Source of the DNA: Gemmatimonadota bacterium
GTDB taxonomy: Bacteria > Latescibacterota > UBA2968 > UBA8231
Reading direction: 5' to 3'
Assembly: GCA_028875335.1 (NCBI GenBank)
Contig: JAPPEF010000126.1
Coordinates: forward strand, 1-46,410
DNA length: 46,410 nt
The notes below the pieces were generated by a model that was not told where the DNA came from, ran no database searches, and saw only the letters and a program-made list of their open reading frames with translations. Numbering within the stretch: the first letter of the stretch is position 1; each line of letters opens with the position of its first letter. Shown in pieces: positions 17,391-25,555 of this stretch. A program made the position numbers and the translations under genes.

Positions 17391-18082
17391 TGTCCCGCCC
17401 GCTCATCGGCATCACCAGCAGCCTAAACGCCGACGGCCACCAAGTCCTCGAGTACCAATACGTGGACGCGGTCGTGCAGGCGGGTGGTGCCCCGCTCGTG
17501 CTGCCCATGACCACAGATCGCGCTCCACTGCAAGCGGTACTCGAGCGCATCGACGGTCTGTTGATCACCGGCGGCCCGGGCATTGAGCGCGGCCTGATCG
17601 GCACCCTGCCCAGCGATCTACCGCCGGTGGCGGCCAAGCGCGACCAAGCCGACCGCTGGAGCTTTGCGGCCGCGCAAGAGCGCCAGTTGCCGGTTTTGGG
17701 CATCTGCTACGGAATGCAGTTTATCAGCGCCGAGTTGGGCGGCACGATTTGGGCGGACGTGGAGGCCCAAATCGGCGTTGAGCCGCATGCGCGACAGCGG
17801 ACTGCGGACAATTGGATCGAGCACGATCTCCAGGTAGAGCCGGGCACAGTGCTGGCTGCGCTGGGCCTTGCTGGGCCTTCGCGAGTCAACTCCAATCACA
17901 TGCAGGCCATTGACCGGCCCGGCGCGGGCTTGGACATCAGCGGGCGCAGCGGCGATGGCATCGTGGAGGCGGTTGAGAGCGAGGATGGCCGCTTGATCGG
18001 CGTGCAGTTTCACCCAGAGCGGATGGCTGGGACGATTTGGGTGAAGCTATTTGAGCACTTAGTGAAACGGGCGGCGGAATAG
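17390..18082 (+). CDS. Class I glutamine amidotransferase-like (peptidase C26/PuuD-type) hydrolase
   Basis: The family hydrolyses gamma-glutamyl amides such as gamma-glutamyl-GABA. Visible features are the N-terminal GITSS strand, the GGPG turn, the nucleophile elbow GICYGMQ (Cys near residue 105) and the catalytic His in QFHPE near residue 206. At 230 residues it is close to the family norm of 240-255. It shares a one-base overlap with the upstream DUF5069 gene and lies 13 bp before the WYL regulator gene. The substrate is not clear from sequence, and no putrescine catabolism genes are nearby. Confidence 0.87.
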   Translation: MSRPLIGITSSLNADGHQVLEYQYVDAVVQAGGAPLVLPMTTDRAPLQAVLERIDGLLITGGPGIERGLIGTLPSDLPPVAAKRDQADRWSFAAAQERQLPVLGICYGMQFISAELGGTIWADVEAQIGVEPHARQRTADNWIEHDLQVEPGTVLAALGLAGPSRVNSNHMQAIDRPGAGLDISGRSGDGIVEAVESEDGRLIGVQFHPERMAGTIWVKLFEHLVKRAAE

Positions 18083-18095
18083 GGGCGTTGATTCG

Positions 18096-19073
18096 ATGAA
18101 GCAGATTGTGCGGCAACTGGACATCCTGCGAGAGTTACAGGCGCGCCGTTACGGGATGAGTGCACGCGAACTGGCGGACGAGTACAACGTAGATAGGCGC
18201 ACCATACAGCGCGATCTGGGAGACCTGCGCGAGGCCGGATTTATACTGAACGAAAAACGGCACGCCGATCAGAGCATCTACTACCAACTACAGAAGGACA
18301 CCGGGCTGCCGCTAAACTTTCCGATCATGGAAGTCGCGGCGATGATCTTTGCTGAGCAGGCGGGCATGGGGTTAGTAGGAACACCATTCGGAGAGTACCT
18401 ACGGTCAGCGATTCGCAGACTGACCCAAGCCATGCCCCCGGAGATGCGGCAATTCTTAGAGCGAGCGGCGGAGGCTTATGTGCCGCTGGCGCGCGGGCAC
18501 AAGCCGTACGAAGACGTCCGCGAGATACTCGAAAACCTGCACGACGCCATACTGAATCGCCGCGTGTGCTGGGTCAGCTACCGCTCGCCATGGGCGGAGA
18601 GTGCCCGTCAGTACAACATCGAACCGCTACGCCTCTTGCCGCACCAGGGAGGTCTGTACGTAATTTCGCGGGTGCCCTACTACGACCAACTCATCACGCA
18701 GGCGGTGGACCGCTTTGAGGCGGTGGAAGTGACCGAGGAGGAGTTTGAGCCGCCGGATCACCTGTCGGTTGACGAGCGAGTAAGCAATGCGTTCGGCGTC
18801 TCGTTCGAGGAGCCGATGGACGTGGTGGTCCGGTTCACTGAGGAACAGGCACCCTACATAAGGGAGCGAATCTGGCATCCGAGCCAGAAATTGGAAGAAC
18901 TGGAAGACGGGCGAGTGGTGCTGCGGCTGCGGGCCGGGGGATTCTACGAGATCAAGAGTTGGGTTTTGAGTTTCGGGGCGGCGGCTGAGGTGCTGGAGCC
19001 GGAGGAATTGCGGGAGGCGGTGTGGGAGGAGATGCGGGCGGCGCTGGGGTTGGATGACGAGGGTGCGACGTGA
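18096..19073 (+). CDS. WYL-domain transcriptional regulator
   Basis: Residues 1-55 form a winged helix-turn-helix of the HTH_11 type (MSARELADEYNVDRRTIQRD). Residues ~145-220 are a WYL domain, with RRVCWVSYRSP and the core GGLYVISR in place of the usual W-Y-L triplet. A C-terminal WCX-type extension (about 235-325) completes the common 325-residue layout. WYL proteins sense nucleic-acid or nucleotide ligands and often control defence and DNA-damage genes (CapW, BrxR, DriD). A 19-bp palindrome overlaps the stop codon of this gene and recurs upstream of three other island transcripts, which makes this protein the first candidate to bind it. Confidence 0.9.
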   Translation: MKQIVRQLDILRELQARRYGMSARELADEYNVDRRTIQRDLGDLREAGFILNEKRHADQSIYYQLQKDTGLPLNFPIMEVAAMIFAEQAGMGLVGTPFGEYLRSAIRRLTQAMPPEMRQFLERAAEAYVPLARGHKPYEDVREILENLHDAILNRRVCWVSYRSPWAESARQYNIEPLRLLPHQGGLYVISRVPYYDQLITQAVDRFEAVEVTEEEFEPPDHLSVDERVSNAFGVSFEEPMDVVVRFTEEQAPYIRERIWHPSQKLEELEDGRVVLRLRAGGFYEIKSWVLSFGAAAEVLEPEELREAVWEEMRAALGLDDEGAT

Positions 19074-19082
19074 TCTGTCGCA
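19064..19082. promoter_or_regulatory. Palindromic operator-like site 1 (before the nuclease cassette)
   Basis: TGCGAC-GTGATCT-GTCGCA, perfect 6-bp arms around a 7-base centre, overlapping the last codons and stop of the WYL gene and ending 44 bases before the start of the next gene. It is the only copy without the AT-rich TAAAATTTT tract in front. Confidence 0.65.
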
Positions 19083-19126
19083 GGAGTTCGGTAATTTAAT
19101 AGTTCACATAAAACAAAGAGGGTGTC

Positions 19127-19693
19127 ATGAATCTCACGAAAGAAGATCAAGCCTGCTTGATCGCCTATTCGAGGCAGCAGGAGAATCTGCCCATAGCACT
19201 TGCGATATGGGCCATTCAAGAGGATCTGAGGGCCGAAATCATCACAGAGTTCCTAAAAGAGTTGCAGGAATACGTAAAGAATGGTTTACAACGGAAAAAT
19301 CTGCCGTGGTGCGTTACCGCCCACCTAAATCAGCCGCAGTGGAAGAAAGAAGAGATCCTGATATTGTCGATTACACGTAAGGAATCAAATCGAGAGATCG
19401 GTCTTTATAAATGGAAAGAGACGCAGGAGTGGGAGACCTATCTGGGTGGGAAGTGCGATGACGAGTCGGCGTTGACGCGCGAGCAACTGGAACCCGCCCT
19501 AGTAGATGTTGGCACCACTGGCGGGTACGCCGGTGACCTTGAGTGGTGGCGACGTATAGAAAAGAATTACCGCGACCTTGGTAGTGATGAAGCTCTCACG
19601 ACGATGAACGTGGAGAATGACCGGAAAGAGTTCGTAGAGCACTACGGCGAAGTCCTCCTGAAGGCTGTTGAAATCACCGAAAATCTACTTTGA
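19127..19693 (+). CDS. Unknown 188-residue protein, first gene of a nuclease cassette
   Basis: I do not recognise this protein. It is soluble and acidic, with no signal peptide or membrane helix. Residues 20-60 look alpha-helical, and 60-110 contain strand-like segments (EEILILSITRK, IGLYKWK). Tryptophans are frequent (IGLYKWKETQEWETY, DLEWWRRIEKNY). An AGAGGG ribosome site precedes the ATG. The stop overlaps the TTG start of the nuclease gene by four bases (TTGA), so the two products are probably made together and may form a complex. Base composition is visibly more AT-rich than in the flanking metabolic genes, consistent with transfer. Confidence 0.7.
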   Translation: MNLTKEDQACLIAYSRQQENLPIALAIWAIQEDLRAEIITEFLKELQEYVKNGLQRKNLPWCVTAHLNQPQWKKEEILILSITRKESNREIGLYKWKETQEWETYLGGKCDDESALTREQLEPALVDVGTTGGYAGDLEWWRRIEKNYRDLGSDEALTTMNVENDRKEFVEHYGEVLLKAVEITENLL

Positions 19694-20478
19694 TTGAGGA
19701 AGGGCCCCAAGTGATCGCAAGGGAAATACCACAGTTTTTCGAAGGTGCGCGCGATTGTCTCGGAAGCCTCGCTCAAGACCGGGCCGAGATGTTTGCAAAA
19801 GAAGTGCCACGGTTTTTCGAAGGTGTGCGTGGCCGTCTTGAGATTCTGACTCAATACCGAGTCGAGGTCGAAGCCCACCTAGCCCGACGGTTCTCCTTTT
19901 TCCATTTCATCGATTTCGACGAAAATCGGATATCAGACGTGTTCGCGTACCTCCTCGATCCCAACGAGACTCATGGACAAGGGTCTCTGTTCCTTGGAGA
20001 ATTTCTGAAAGACGTACATGTGAAGTGGTTACCTGAAGGTAGTTGGTCGCGTATTCGTGTAGGTAGGGAGGTGCCAACCACGCGGATAGAAAACTGGCGC
20101 AGAATCGACATCGAAATTGCTTTCCACATCGATGATGGCTGGGTGGCTATAGCGATTGAGAACAAACCTTGGGATAATTCCACTGATGAGCCTCGACAGC
20201 TCAGCGACTACGCAGGTCATCTCGAATCGATGTACGAAGGGCACTTCAAACTGATCTACCTCACGCCAGACGGGAAGAAAGAGCCTTCGGAGGCCAGTAT
20301 CACGCCCGAAGAGCGCAAGGAGCTTGAAGAGAAAGACAAGTTCGCCAAAGCATCGATCCAAGAGTGGACCGATGGTTGGCTGAAGCGAGCAGAAGATGAG
20401 GTAAAAGCCGAGCGAGTGCGCTGGTTCGTGTCCGATTTCCGCAAGGCCCTAATCGAGAGCCTCCCGGCAGAGGAATAG
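19690..20478 (+). CDS. PD-(D/E)XK nuclease superfamily protein (PDDEXK_4-like)
   Basis: A probable metal-dependent DNA nuclease. The block ENRISDVFAYLLDPNETHGQG (residues 79-97) is typical of PDDEXK_4, and the core catalytic residues follow: Asp140 in RRIDIEI, Glu157 and Lys159 in AIENKPW, and Gln170 in RQLSDY. Residues ~10-60 hold a tandem duplication of about 25 residues, A-(R/K)-E-(I/V)-P-x-F-F-E-G-(A/V)-R, also clear at the DNA level. The TTG start is inferred from the four-base overlap with the upstream gene; a GTG at 19711 is the alternative. An XRE regulator follows by 10 bp. Nucleases of this type are common in defence loci, but this arrangement is not one that I can name. Confidence 0.82.
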   Translation: MIEEGPQVIAREIPQFFEGARDCLGSLAQDRAEMFAKEVPRFFEGVRGRLEILTQYRVEVEAHLARRFSFFHFIDFDENRISDVFAYLLDPNETHGQGSLFLGEFLKDVHVKWLPEGSWSRIRVGREVPTTRIENWRRIDIEIAFHIDDGWVAIAIENKPWDNSTDEPRQLSDYAGHLESMYEGHFKLIYLTPDGKKEPSEASITPEERKELEEKDKFAKASIQEWTDGWLKRAEDEVKAERVRWFVSDFRKALIESLPAEE

Positions 20479-20488
20479 ATCGCCGAGC

Positions 20489-20749
20489 ATGAAAAATTAC
20501 CGTCGCGCCAAGAAACAGATTGAGGTGTCTGTAGGTGAGTCCGTCCGTATTATCCGCGAGCTTCAGGAGCTTAGCCAGAATGAACTCGCCCGGCGCACTG
20601 GGATTCCCCAATCTACTATTTCAGCCATCGAAAATAGCCGCATACAGCTTGGAGTTGAGCGCGCCAAAGTGCTAGCGCAAGCCTTGCAATGCCATCCGGC
20701 TGTTTTGGTCTTCCCCGGTTGGGAAATCAAACAGAACACAGCCTCTTGA
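20489..20749 (+). CDS. Small XRE-family HTH regulator
   Basis: An 86-residue protein that is mostly one Cro/C1-type helix-turn-helix: IIRELQELSQNELARRTGIPQSTISAIEN at residues ~20-49, with the recognition helix at SQNELARRTGIPQSTISAIE. Size and position, 10 bp after a nuclease gene, fit either a controller protein of a restriction cassette or an antitoxin-like repressor. It is the last gene of the three-gene cassette. It is a second candidate, besides the WYL protein, for binding the island palindromes. Confidence 0.85.
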   Translation: MKNYRRAKKQIEVSVGESVRIIRELQELSQNELARRTGIPQSTISAIENSRIQLGVERAKVLAQALQCHPAVLVFPGWEIKQNTAS

Positions 20750-20910
20750 ACGAAAGTCGATGACGCCACGGCAACCACTGACCGCCGCAAGGAGCATCAA
20801 TTCCTTACCGCAACTCAAGACAAACTCTCCAACTCTACCGACACCTGCCCCCTAGAGGCACCTCCGAAGCGGCCTCATGCGCCGATCCTTCCCGGCACAT
20901 TCTCCTGTAT

Positions 20911-20943
20911 CATCCAGTGCTTATTGCAAGACCCCTTTCTCGG
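20911..20943 (+). repeat. Direct repeat, copy A (regulatory region of the SGNH gene)
   Basis: Begins CATCCAGTGC and ends CCCCTTTCTCGG. It matches 21741-21773 at nearly every position. Both copies lie upstream of an AT-rich tract and a palindrome, so the unit appears to be a duplicated promoter region. Confidence 0.75.
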
Positions 20944-20973
20944 CGAAATTAATCTCCTCATAAAATTTTTACC

Positions 20974-20992
20974 TCCGACGCGATCTGTCGCA
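20974..20992. promoter_or_regulatory. Palindromic operator-like site 2 (before the SGNH hydrolase)
   Basis: TCCGAC-GCGATCT-GTCGCA: one mismatch in the left arm, same 7-base centre ending in GATCT. CATAAAATTTTT lies immediately upstream. The site ends 86 bases before the SGNH start codon. Confidence 0.65.
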
Positions 20993-21078
20993 TCTGTAGG
21001 AGAAATTGGCAGTAAGCAGTTTACCAAGTCGGGTTTTGTCGAGACAGCGAGAAGTACCTTTTTGGCGGAAGGTAATTT

Positions 21079-21702
21079 ATGAATGGTCATATTGTGTTGC
21101 TTGGCGATTCGATATTCGACAACGCAGTGTACGTTCCCAGTGGAGCTTCCGTGCTCGAACATCTACGGTACATCCTACCGCTGGACTGGGTGGTCACCTC
21201 GTTGGCCGTGGATGGTGCCCGGATGTCCTCTGTGGAATGTCAACTGCAACAGCTTCCCAATGACACCACCCATCTATTTCTCAGCGTCGGCAGCAATGAT
21301 GTCTTGGATCATGTACATATCCTCAATCAATCCACTGATTTTCAGGTCTCGGCACTTACGACCATAGATAGGATTCGAGCTGGTTTTTCGGCAGAGTATC
21401 GCCGCAGGCTCGATCAGGTTTGCGCGATTCGACTACCCCTTGCGGTCTGCACCATTTATGATTCTATCCCTACGTTGACGCCGCCTGAATCCGCTGCACT
21501 CTCGGTCTTCAATGAGGCAATCACAAAACAGATATTCGCAACTGGCTCGACTTTGATTGATCTCCGTCTCATCTGCGACGAGGCATCCGACTACACCAGT
21601 ATGCCTCCAATTGAACCATCGGCATCTGGCGGCAAAAAAATAGCCCGCGCTATATATAGGACTTTGTTCGATTCCAAAATTACCTGCCGCGTCGTTGTAT
21701 AA
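21079..21702 (+). CDS. SGNH/GDSL-type hydrolase
   Basis: A 207-residue esterase-like protein with block I LLGDSIFD (Ser11 as nucleophile) and block III VGSNDVLDH (Asn73). The usual C-terminal D-x-x-H is absent; the corresponding region reads DYTSMPPIEPSASGGKKIA, so the catalytic His is missing or replaced from elsewhere. There is no signal peptide, so it should be cytoplasmic. It is a single-gene transcript between two copies of a direct repeat, with palindrome site 2 in its upstream region. The substrate is unknown. Confidence 0.78.
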   Translation: MNGHIVLLGDSIFDNAVYVPSGASVLEHLRYILPLDWVVTSLAVDGARMSSVECQLQQLPNDTTHLFLSVGSNDVLDHVHILNQSTDFQVSALTTIDRIRAGFSAEYRRRLDQVCAIRLPLAVCTIYDSIPTLTPPESAALSVFNEAITKQIFATGSTLIDLRLICDEASDYTSMPPIEPSASGGKKIARAIYRTLFDSKITCRVVV

Positions 21703-21740
21703 CAGTAGCAGCCGTAACAGGTAGGCAAATTCTTCTAGAC

Positions 21741-21773
21741 CATCCAGGGCCTATTGCAAGACCCCTTTCTCGG
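21741..21773 (+). repeat. Direct repeat, copy B (regulatory region of the lipoprotein-AAA-nuclease cassette)
   Basis: Begins CATCCAGGGC and ends CCCCTTTCTCGG, the partner of 20911-20943. About 85 bases separate it from site 3, against 30 for copy A and site 2, so an insertion or deletion followed the duplication. Confidence 0.75.
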
Positions 21774-21857
21774 TCCAGTAGCTCTGGGCCTCGCCGCAAG
21801 GGCAGTCAGACGGACGATTTTGACAAAAATTGATCCTTTCGTAAAAAATTTTCTGCC

Positions 21858-21876
21858 TGCGACGCGATCTGTCGCA
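21858..21876. promoter_or_regulatory. Palindromic operator-like site 3 (before the collagen-like lipoprotein gene)
   Basis: TGCGAC-GCGATCT-GTCGCA with perfect arms. GTAAAAAATTTTCTGCC lies directly upstream. The site ends 46 bases before the lipoprotein start codon. Confidence 0.68.
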
Positions 21877-21922
21877 CCTCCTAGGTAAGTTTCCTTTTTC
21901 CACAATCAGAAGGAGGTGTGCA

Positions 21923-22393
21923 ATGCTTACTCGCTTTTCTTTTTTCGTAGCTATGTTGGCCTTCGGCCTTGTCGCCTGCGAAGGTCCAGCGGGGCCGATG
22001 GGGCCAGTAGGACCGCAAGGGCCGCAGGGTGAAATCGGACCGCCCAGAGAAGGAATCATCATCGAGCAGCGACTGTCCCGTTCCCTCTATGACGAGGACG
22101 GCAACATCTTCATAGAGGATGACCGGATAACCCCAACAACCTTCCAAGCCCTTTATCTCAAGGCAGCATTCCCCAACCTCGGGCCTGATGCAGTAGCATA
22201 CGTGCCGCTAGACTATCTCATAGTGTCTGCGGTATCGATCATACCCGAAGAGAACGAGTTGGAGACGCCGATCCTCGTCGTCGCCGAGGGTTTTCTCCTA
22301 ATCATAGACTCTAACAGGGATCTCCTAGCTGCCGCGATAGAGTCATTTTTTGATGGAGTGGATGTCGATCTGGCGATTTTAGTATCTCAGTAA
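21923..22393 (+). CDS. Lipoprotein with a short collagen-like G-x-y repeat
   Basis: The signal sequence ends in a lipobox, FGLVAC, with Cys19 as the lipidation site. The mature protein starts at once with seven collagen-type triplets (GPA-GPM-GPV-GPQ-GPQ-GEI-GPP), enough to suggest trimerisation though short for a stable triple helix. The remaining ~110 residues are unknown, acidic and hydrophobic, with no clear membrane helix. An AGAAGGAGG ribosome site precedes the ATG. The AAA ATPase gene follows by 26 bp, so this surface protein is probably co-transcribed with cytoplasmic ATPase and nuclease genes, which is odd. Confidence 0.75.
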   Translation: MLTRFSFFVAMLAFGLVACEGPAGPMGPVGPQGPQGEIGPPREGIIIEQRLSRSLYDEDGNIFIEDDRITPTTFQALYLKAAFPNLGPDAVAYVPLDYLIVSAVSIIPEENELETPILVVAEGFLLIIDSNRDLLAAAIESFFDGVDVDLAILVSQ

Positions 22394-22419
22394 ACACCAT
22401 GTCATTTCGGGGAGAAACC

Positions 22420-24492
22420 ATGCTCAACGCTTACGAACGACAGCTTATTCTCTTTTACCTCCGCAACGCCGCCTCGCGCCTGCACCACGCCTGCCGGGAA
22501 GCAAGGGAACTGGCCGATTGGGTCGCCGAGAACTACGATTTGCTCGCGCTCGATGACGAAGACGGAGCGCTAGCTAAGCTCCGGGAGAGCATAGGTTACG
22601 AAAAGACATTGCCCAAACGGGAATGGCGGCGTCTGCGGGAAATCCTCGAAAGCAGGTACTCGGCAGCGTTGGCCTGTGAAGGATCGAGGGAAGACCGCAC
22701 GGCGCGGCGACTCCAGCATCTTGGACGTGAGATGGATCTCGCGCCGGAGGACATCGCGATCCTAGAGATTCTGCTGCGCTATCACACGCAGCAGGTTGTC
22801 GAGTCGCTACTCGACTCTGCTTTTGGCTATGCGCGGAGATTTATCAACGTCACGATCCCCATATTGTCCCGCATACTCGACTTGCCGGCTGGCACATTCT
22901 GCGCCCGCTTCACGGCTGATGCTCCGCTTATGAAATCGGGGCTCGTATCTGTCAATGACGACGGAGACATCCAGATCGTCAAGCGTCTGTACCGGCTGAC
23001 CTCCCTCCCGGACGACGGCGACCTCGACATGTGCAGCCTGCTGTTCGACGAGGCGACTCCGAGCGAGCTAGAGTGGTCGGATTTCGACCACGTAGTCGAG
23101 GAACGCGACCACATCGAACAGATACTCAAGGGCGCGCTGCACACCGGCACACCGGGTGTGAACATCTTGGTGTACGGCCCGCCGGGAACCGGCAAGACCG
23201 AGTTTTGCAAGACGCTAGCCGCCCGACTTGGGACGAACCTCTATAGTATCGGCGAAGTGGATAGTGACGGCGACGAACCCAGCCGGAAGGAGCGGCTCCA
23301 AGAACTCCGGCTCGCTCAGTACCTCTTAGCACCGGGCCGCAGGTCGATCCTGCTGTTCGATGAGATGGAGGACCTCCTCTCGGATCCAAGAGCGGGCTGG
23401 ATGCCGTTCCCCCTGGGTGGGTTCTCCCATCTGCAGGCCGGTGGTTCCAAGGTGTTCCTAAACCGGCTGCTCGAACGCACGCCGGTACCAACGCTTTGGA
23501 CCTCAAACGCCGCCCGGGAAACCTGTCACACCGTTCTGCGCCGCATGACCTTTGCCCTAGAACTGCGCAAGCCGCCGTCTCAGGTTCGAGCGCGCATCTG
23601 GGAGCGGGAACTGACGCGCCACAGTATCAAAGCGACAAAGAAAGATGCGCACTCCCTTGCCAAGGAATTCGATGTGACGCCGGGCATCGCGTCTGGGGCC
23701 ATCGCTGCTGCGAGTCTCTGCGGTGGCGACCTCACCGCAGTGCGCCGTGGCGTGCGCAGTTTGTCCCGGGTGATTGCGGGCGAGAAGCCCCCCGCAAATC
23801 AGGGGGTATCCGGAAAATTCGACCCCACCCTGATTCAAGCCGACATTAACCCAGTCGGATTCGCGGATAGCATCGTAAAAAACGACGGCAAGCATTTTTC
23901 CCTCTGTCTGCAAGGCCCACCCGGCACCGGCAAGAGCGCGTTCGTCCGCTACCTAGCCGAACGCCTCGGCTTTCAGGTTACTCAGAAGCGGGCTTCCGAC
24001 CTAATGTCGATGTGGGTCGGTGGAACCGAACAGCGAATTGCCGCTGCCTTCGCCGAGGCACGCGCCGAAGGCTCCATCCTCGTCTTCGACGAGGCCGACT
24101 CCCTACTCGCCGACCGCCAAGGTGCCATGCACTCTTGGGAGGTCAGCCAAGTCAACGAAATGCTGACTTGGATGGAAAGCCACCCCTTGCCATTTGCATG
24201 TACGACCAACTTCGGCGAAAACCTCGACCCGGCTACCCTGCGCCGCTTCACCTTCAAAATCGCGCTCGACTATCTCACCTCCGATCAGTCGCAAGCGGCA
24301 TTCCGCACCTATTTCGCGCTCGAACCTCCGCCCGAAACCGGAGACCTCACTACCCTAACTCCAGGCGATTTCGCCGTAGTCCGCCGAAAAGCCGAAATCC
24401 TCGGCCACCTGAAAGACGCGAAGGCTCTCGCCGAATTGCTAAGTGCTGAGTGTGAAGCCAAGCCGAACCACTGGCGCAAGATGGGATTTTGA
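22420..24492 (+). CDS. Tandem AAA+ ATPase
   Basis: A 690-residue protein with two AAA modules after an alpha-helical N-terminal domain of about 220 residues. Module 1 has Walker A GPPGTGKT at ~253 and Walker B LLFDEME at ~311-317. Module 2 has Walker A GPPGTGKS at ~499 and Walker B LVFDEADS at ~554-560. Each ends in an L-R-R-(M/F)-T-F motif likely to include the arginine finger or sensor. The layout resembles classic double-ring AAA remodelling ATPases, but the N-domain is not one that I recognise. The ATG at 22420 is preferred over 22399 because GGGGAGA lies five bases upstream. The PGN_0703-like nuclease gene follows 52 bp downstream. Confidence 0.88.
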   Translation: MLNAYERQLILFYLRNAASRLHHACREARELADWVAENYDLLALDDEDGALAKLRESIGYEKTLPKREWRRLREILESRYSAALACEGSREDRTARRLQHLGREMDLAPEDIAILEILLRYHTQQVVESLLDSAFGYARRFINVTIPILSRILDLPAGTFCARFTADAPLMKSGLVSVNDDGDIQIVKRLYRLTSLPDDGDLDMCSLLFDEATPSELEWSDFDHVVEERDHIEQILKGALHTGTPGVNILVYGPPGTGKTEFCKTLAARLGTNLYSIGEVDSDGDEPSRKERLQELRLAQYLLAPGRRSILLFDEMEDLLSDPRAGWMPFPLGGFSHLQAGGSKVFLNRLLERTPVPTLWTSNAARETCHTVLRRMTFALELRKPPSQVRARIWERELTRHSIKATKKDAHSLAKEFDVTPGIASGAIAAASLCGGDLTAVRRGVRSLSRVIAGEKPPANQGVSGKFDPTLIQADINPVGFADSIVKNDGKHFSLCLQGPPGTGKSAFVRYLAERLGFQVTQKRASDLMSMWVGGTEQRIAAAFAEARAEGSILVFDEADSLLADRQGAMHSWEVSQVNEMLTWMESHPLPFACTTNFGENLDPATLRRFTFKIALDYLTSDQSQAAFRTYFALEPPPETGDLTTLTPGDFAVVRRKAEILGHLKDAKALAELLSAECEAKPNHWRKMGF

Positions 24493-24544
24493 TTGTTATT
24501 CTCACCTTGATTCACATTCTTATCTGAATAGGAAGGAAGTCTGG

Positions 24545-25555
24545 ATGTCATCATTTGCAGACGAAGCGAAAGCGCGTCAAGCCGAGTTCAGGGCACATTC
24601 GCCAACTGTCAACCCACAGGGACATTCACCATCGGACCCGTATAGTCAACGCCATGGCCACCTCTTGGCTCCAGGTCAGGAACAAAAAAATCTCTATCCT
24701 TCACTGAGAGGTGAGAATGGAGCACTGAAGTTCTTCAGGGATCGCGAAATCCAGTGGCATCGGCACTCCCGAAGTGGCGATGCTAAGAAGAAAGACGGGC
24801 CTACGCGTAACATGGTGAGCTCCCAGATCGCGTGCGTCAATTTTCTTCTTCCCCTCTGTGAGATTCCAAGCGCACTGGCCGCAGTTGCCCGTGCAATCGA
24901 CGACGACGTGAACGATATCGTTTGCCTTTCTCACGATGGTAGAGTATCGCCGATCGAGTTTGAGTGGATCGGCCTCTGTAGCCCCTTGGAAGAGGACGTT
25001 AAGCGGCCCACGCGGGGGGCGAACGTGACCAGCATTGACGCGTTCATGGTCGCAGCCACCGCCAACGGCCGTCGCGCCTATCTTATGGAGTGGAAATACA
25101 CAGAGAATTATCCAGTTGGTCGAGACAAAGGGGAGGGAAGAAGTGGTGAAACGCGGCGGAGCAGATACGCCCCTCTTTACGCCGATTCTCCATCTTTTAA
25201 CGGCACAGTTCCGATGGAAGAGTTTCTTTACGAACCCTTCTACCAGATCATGCGGCTCAGGCTTCTGGCTGACCGCATGGTCAAGAGGAAGGAGTTCGGT
25301 GTCTCTGATGCCAAGGTAGTGGTGGTGGTACCCCAAGAAAATGCTGCGTACCGGGAGAGAATCACGTCGGAACCCTTACGTCAGCGATTTCCCAAAGCGA
25401 AGACGGTAGAAGATGTAGTCTTCGCCTCCTTGAATCGGAGCAATAAAGCCTTCGCAATGGTTTCTCCCTCCATATTGGTAGATGCGGTTGAGCAAGAGTG
25501 CGGAAATGCGTCATCGGATTGGACTGCTTACCAGAGAAGACGATACGGGTGGTGA
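24545..25555 (+). CDS. PGN_0703-like putative restriction endonuclease (PD-(D/E)XK fold)
   Basis: A 336-residue probable nuclease. The core motifs are Glu140 in EFEWIG, Asp165 in TSIDAFMV, and Glu182 and Lys184 in LMEWKYTE, the D...ExK pattern of the fold. The upstream block NMVSSQIACVNFLLPL (residues 89-104) is characteristic of the PGN_0703 family of putative restriction enzymes. The ATG at 24545 has GGAAGGAAG upstream; a GTG at 24443 would overlap the ATPase gene and lacks a ribosome site. There is no methyltransferase next to it, so classical restriction-modification is unlikely. The ATPase-nuclease pairing suggests that the ATPase recruits or gates the nuclease. Confidence 0.78.
   Translation: MSSFADEAKARQAEFRAHSPTVNPQGHSPSDPYSQRHGHLLAPGQEQKNLYPSLRGENGALKFFRDREIQWHRHSRSGDAKKKDGPTRNMVSSQIACVNFLLPLCEIPSALAAVARAIDDDVNDIVCLSHDGRVSPIEFEWIGLCSPLEEDVKRPTRGANVTSIDAFMVAATANGRRAYLMEWKYTENYPVGRDKGEGRSGETRRSRYAPLYADSPSFNGTVPMEEFLYEPFYQIMRLRLLADRMVKRKEFGVSDAKVVVVVPQENAAYRERITSEPLRQRFPKAKTVEDVVFASLNRSNKAFAMVSPSILVDAVEQECGNASSDWTAYQRRRYGW

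Larger units (their letters stand above)
20750..21078. other. 329-bp non-coding region before the SGNH gene
   Basis: The first 160 bases show no recognisable signal. The second half holds one copy of a 33-bp direct repeat, an AT-rich CATAAAATTTTT tract and palindrome site 2, and ends in a GGAAGG ribosome site for the SGNH gene. Confidence 0.6.
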
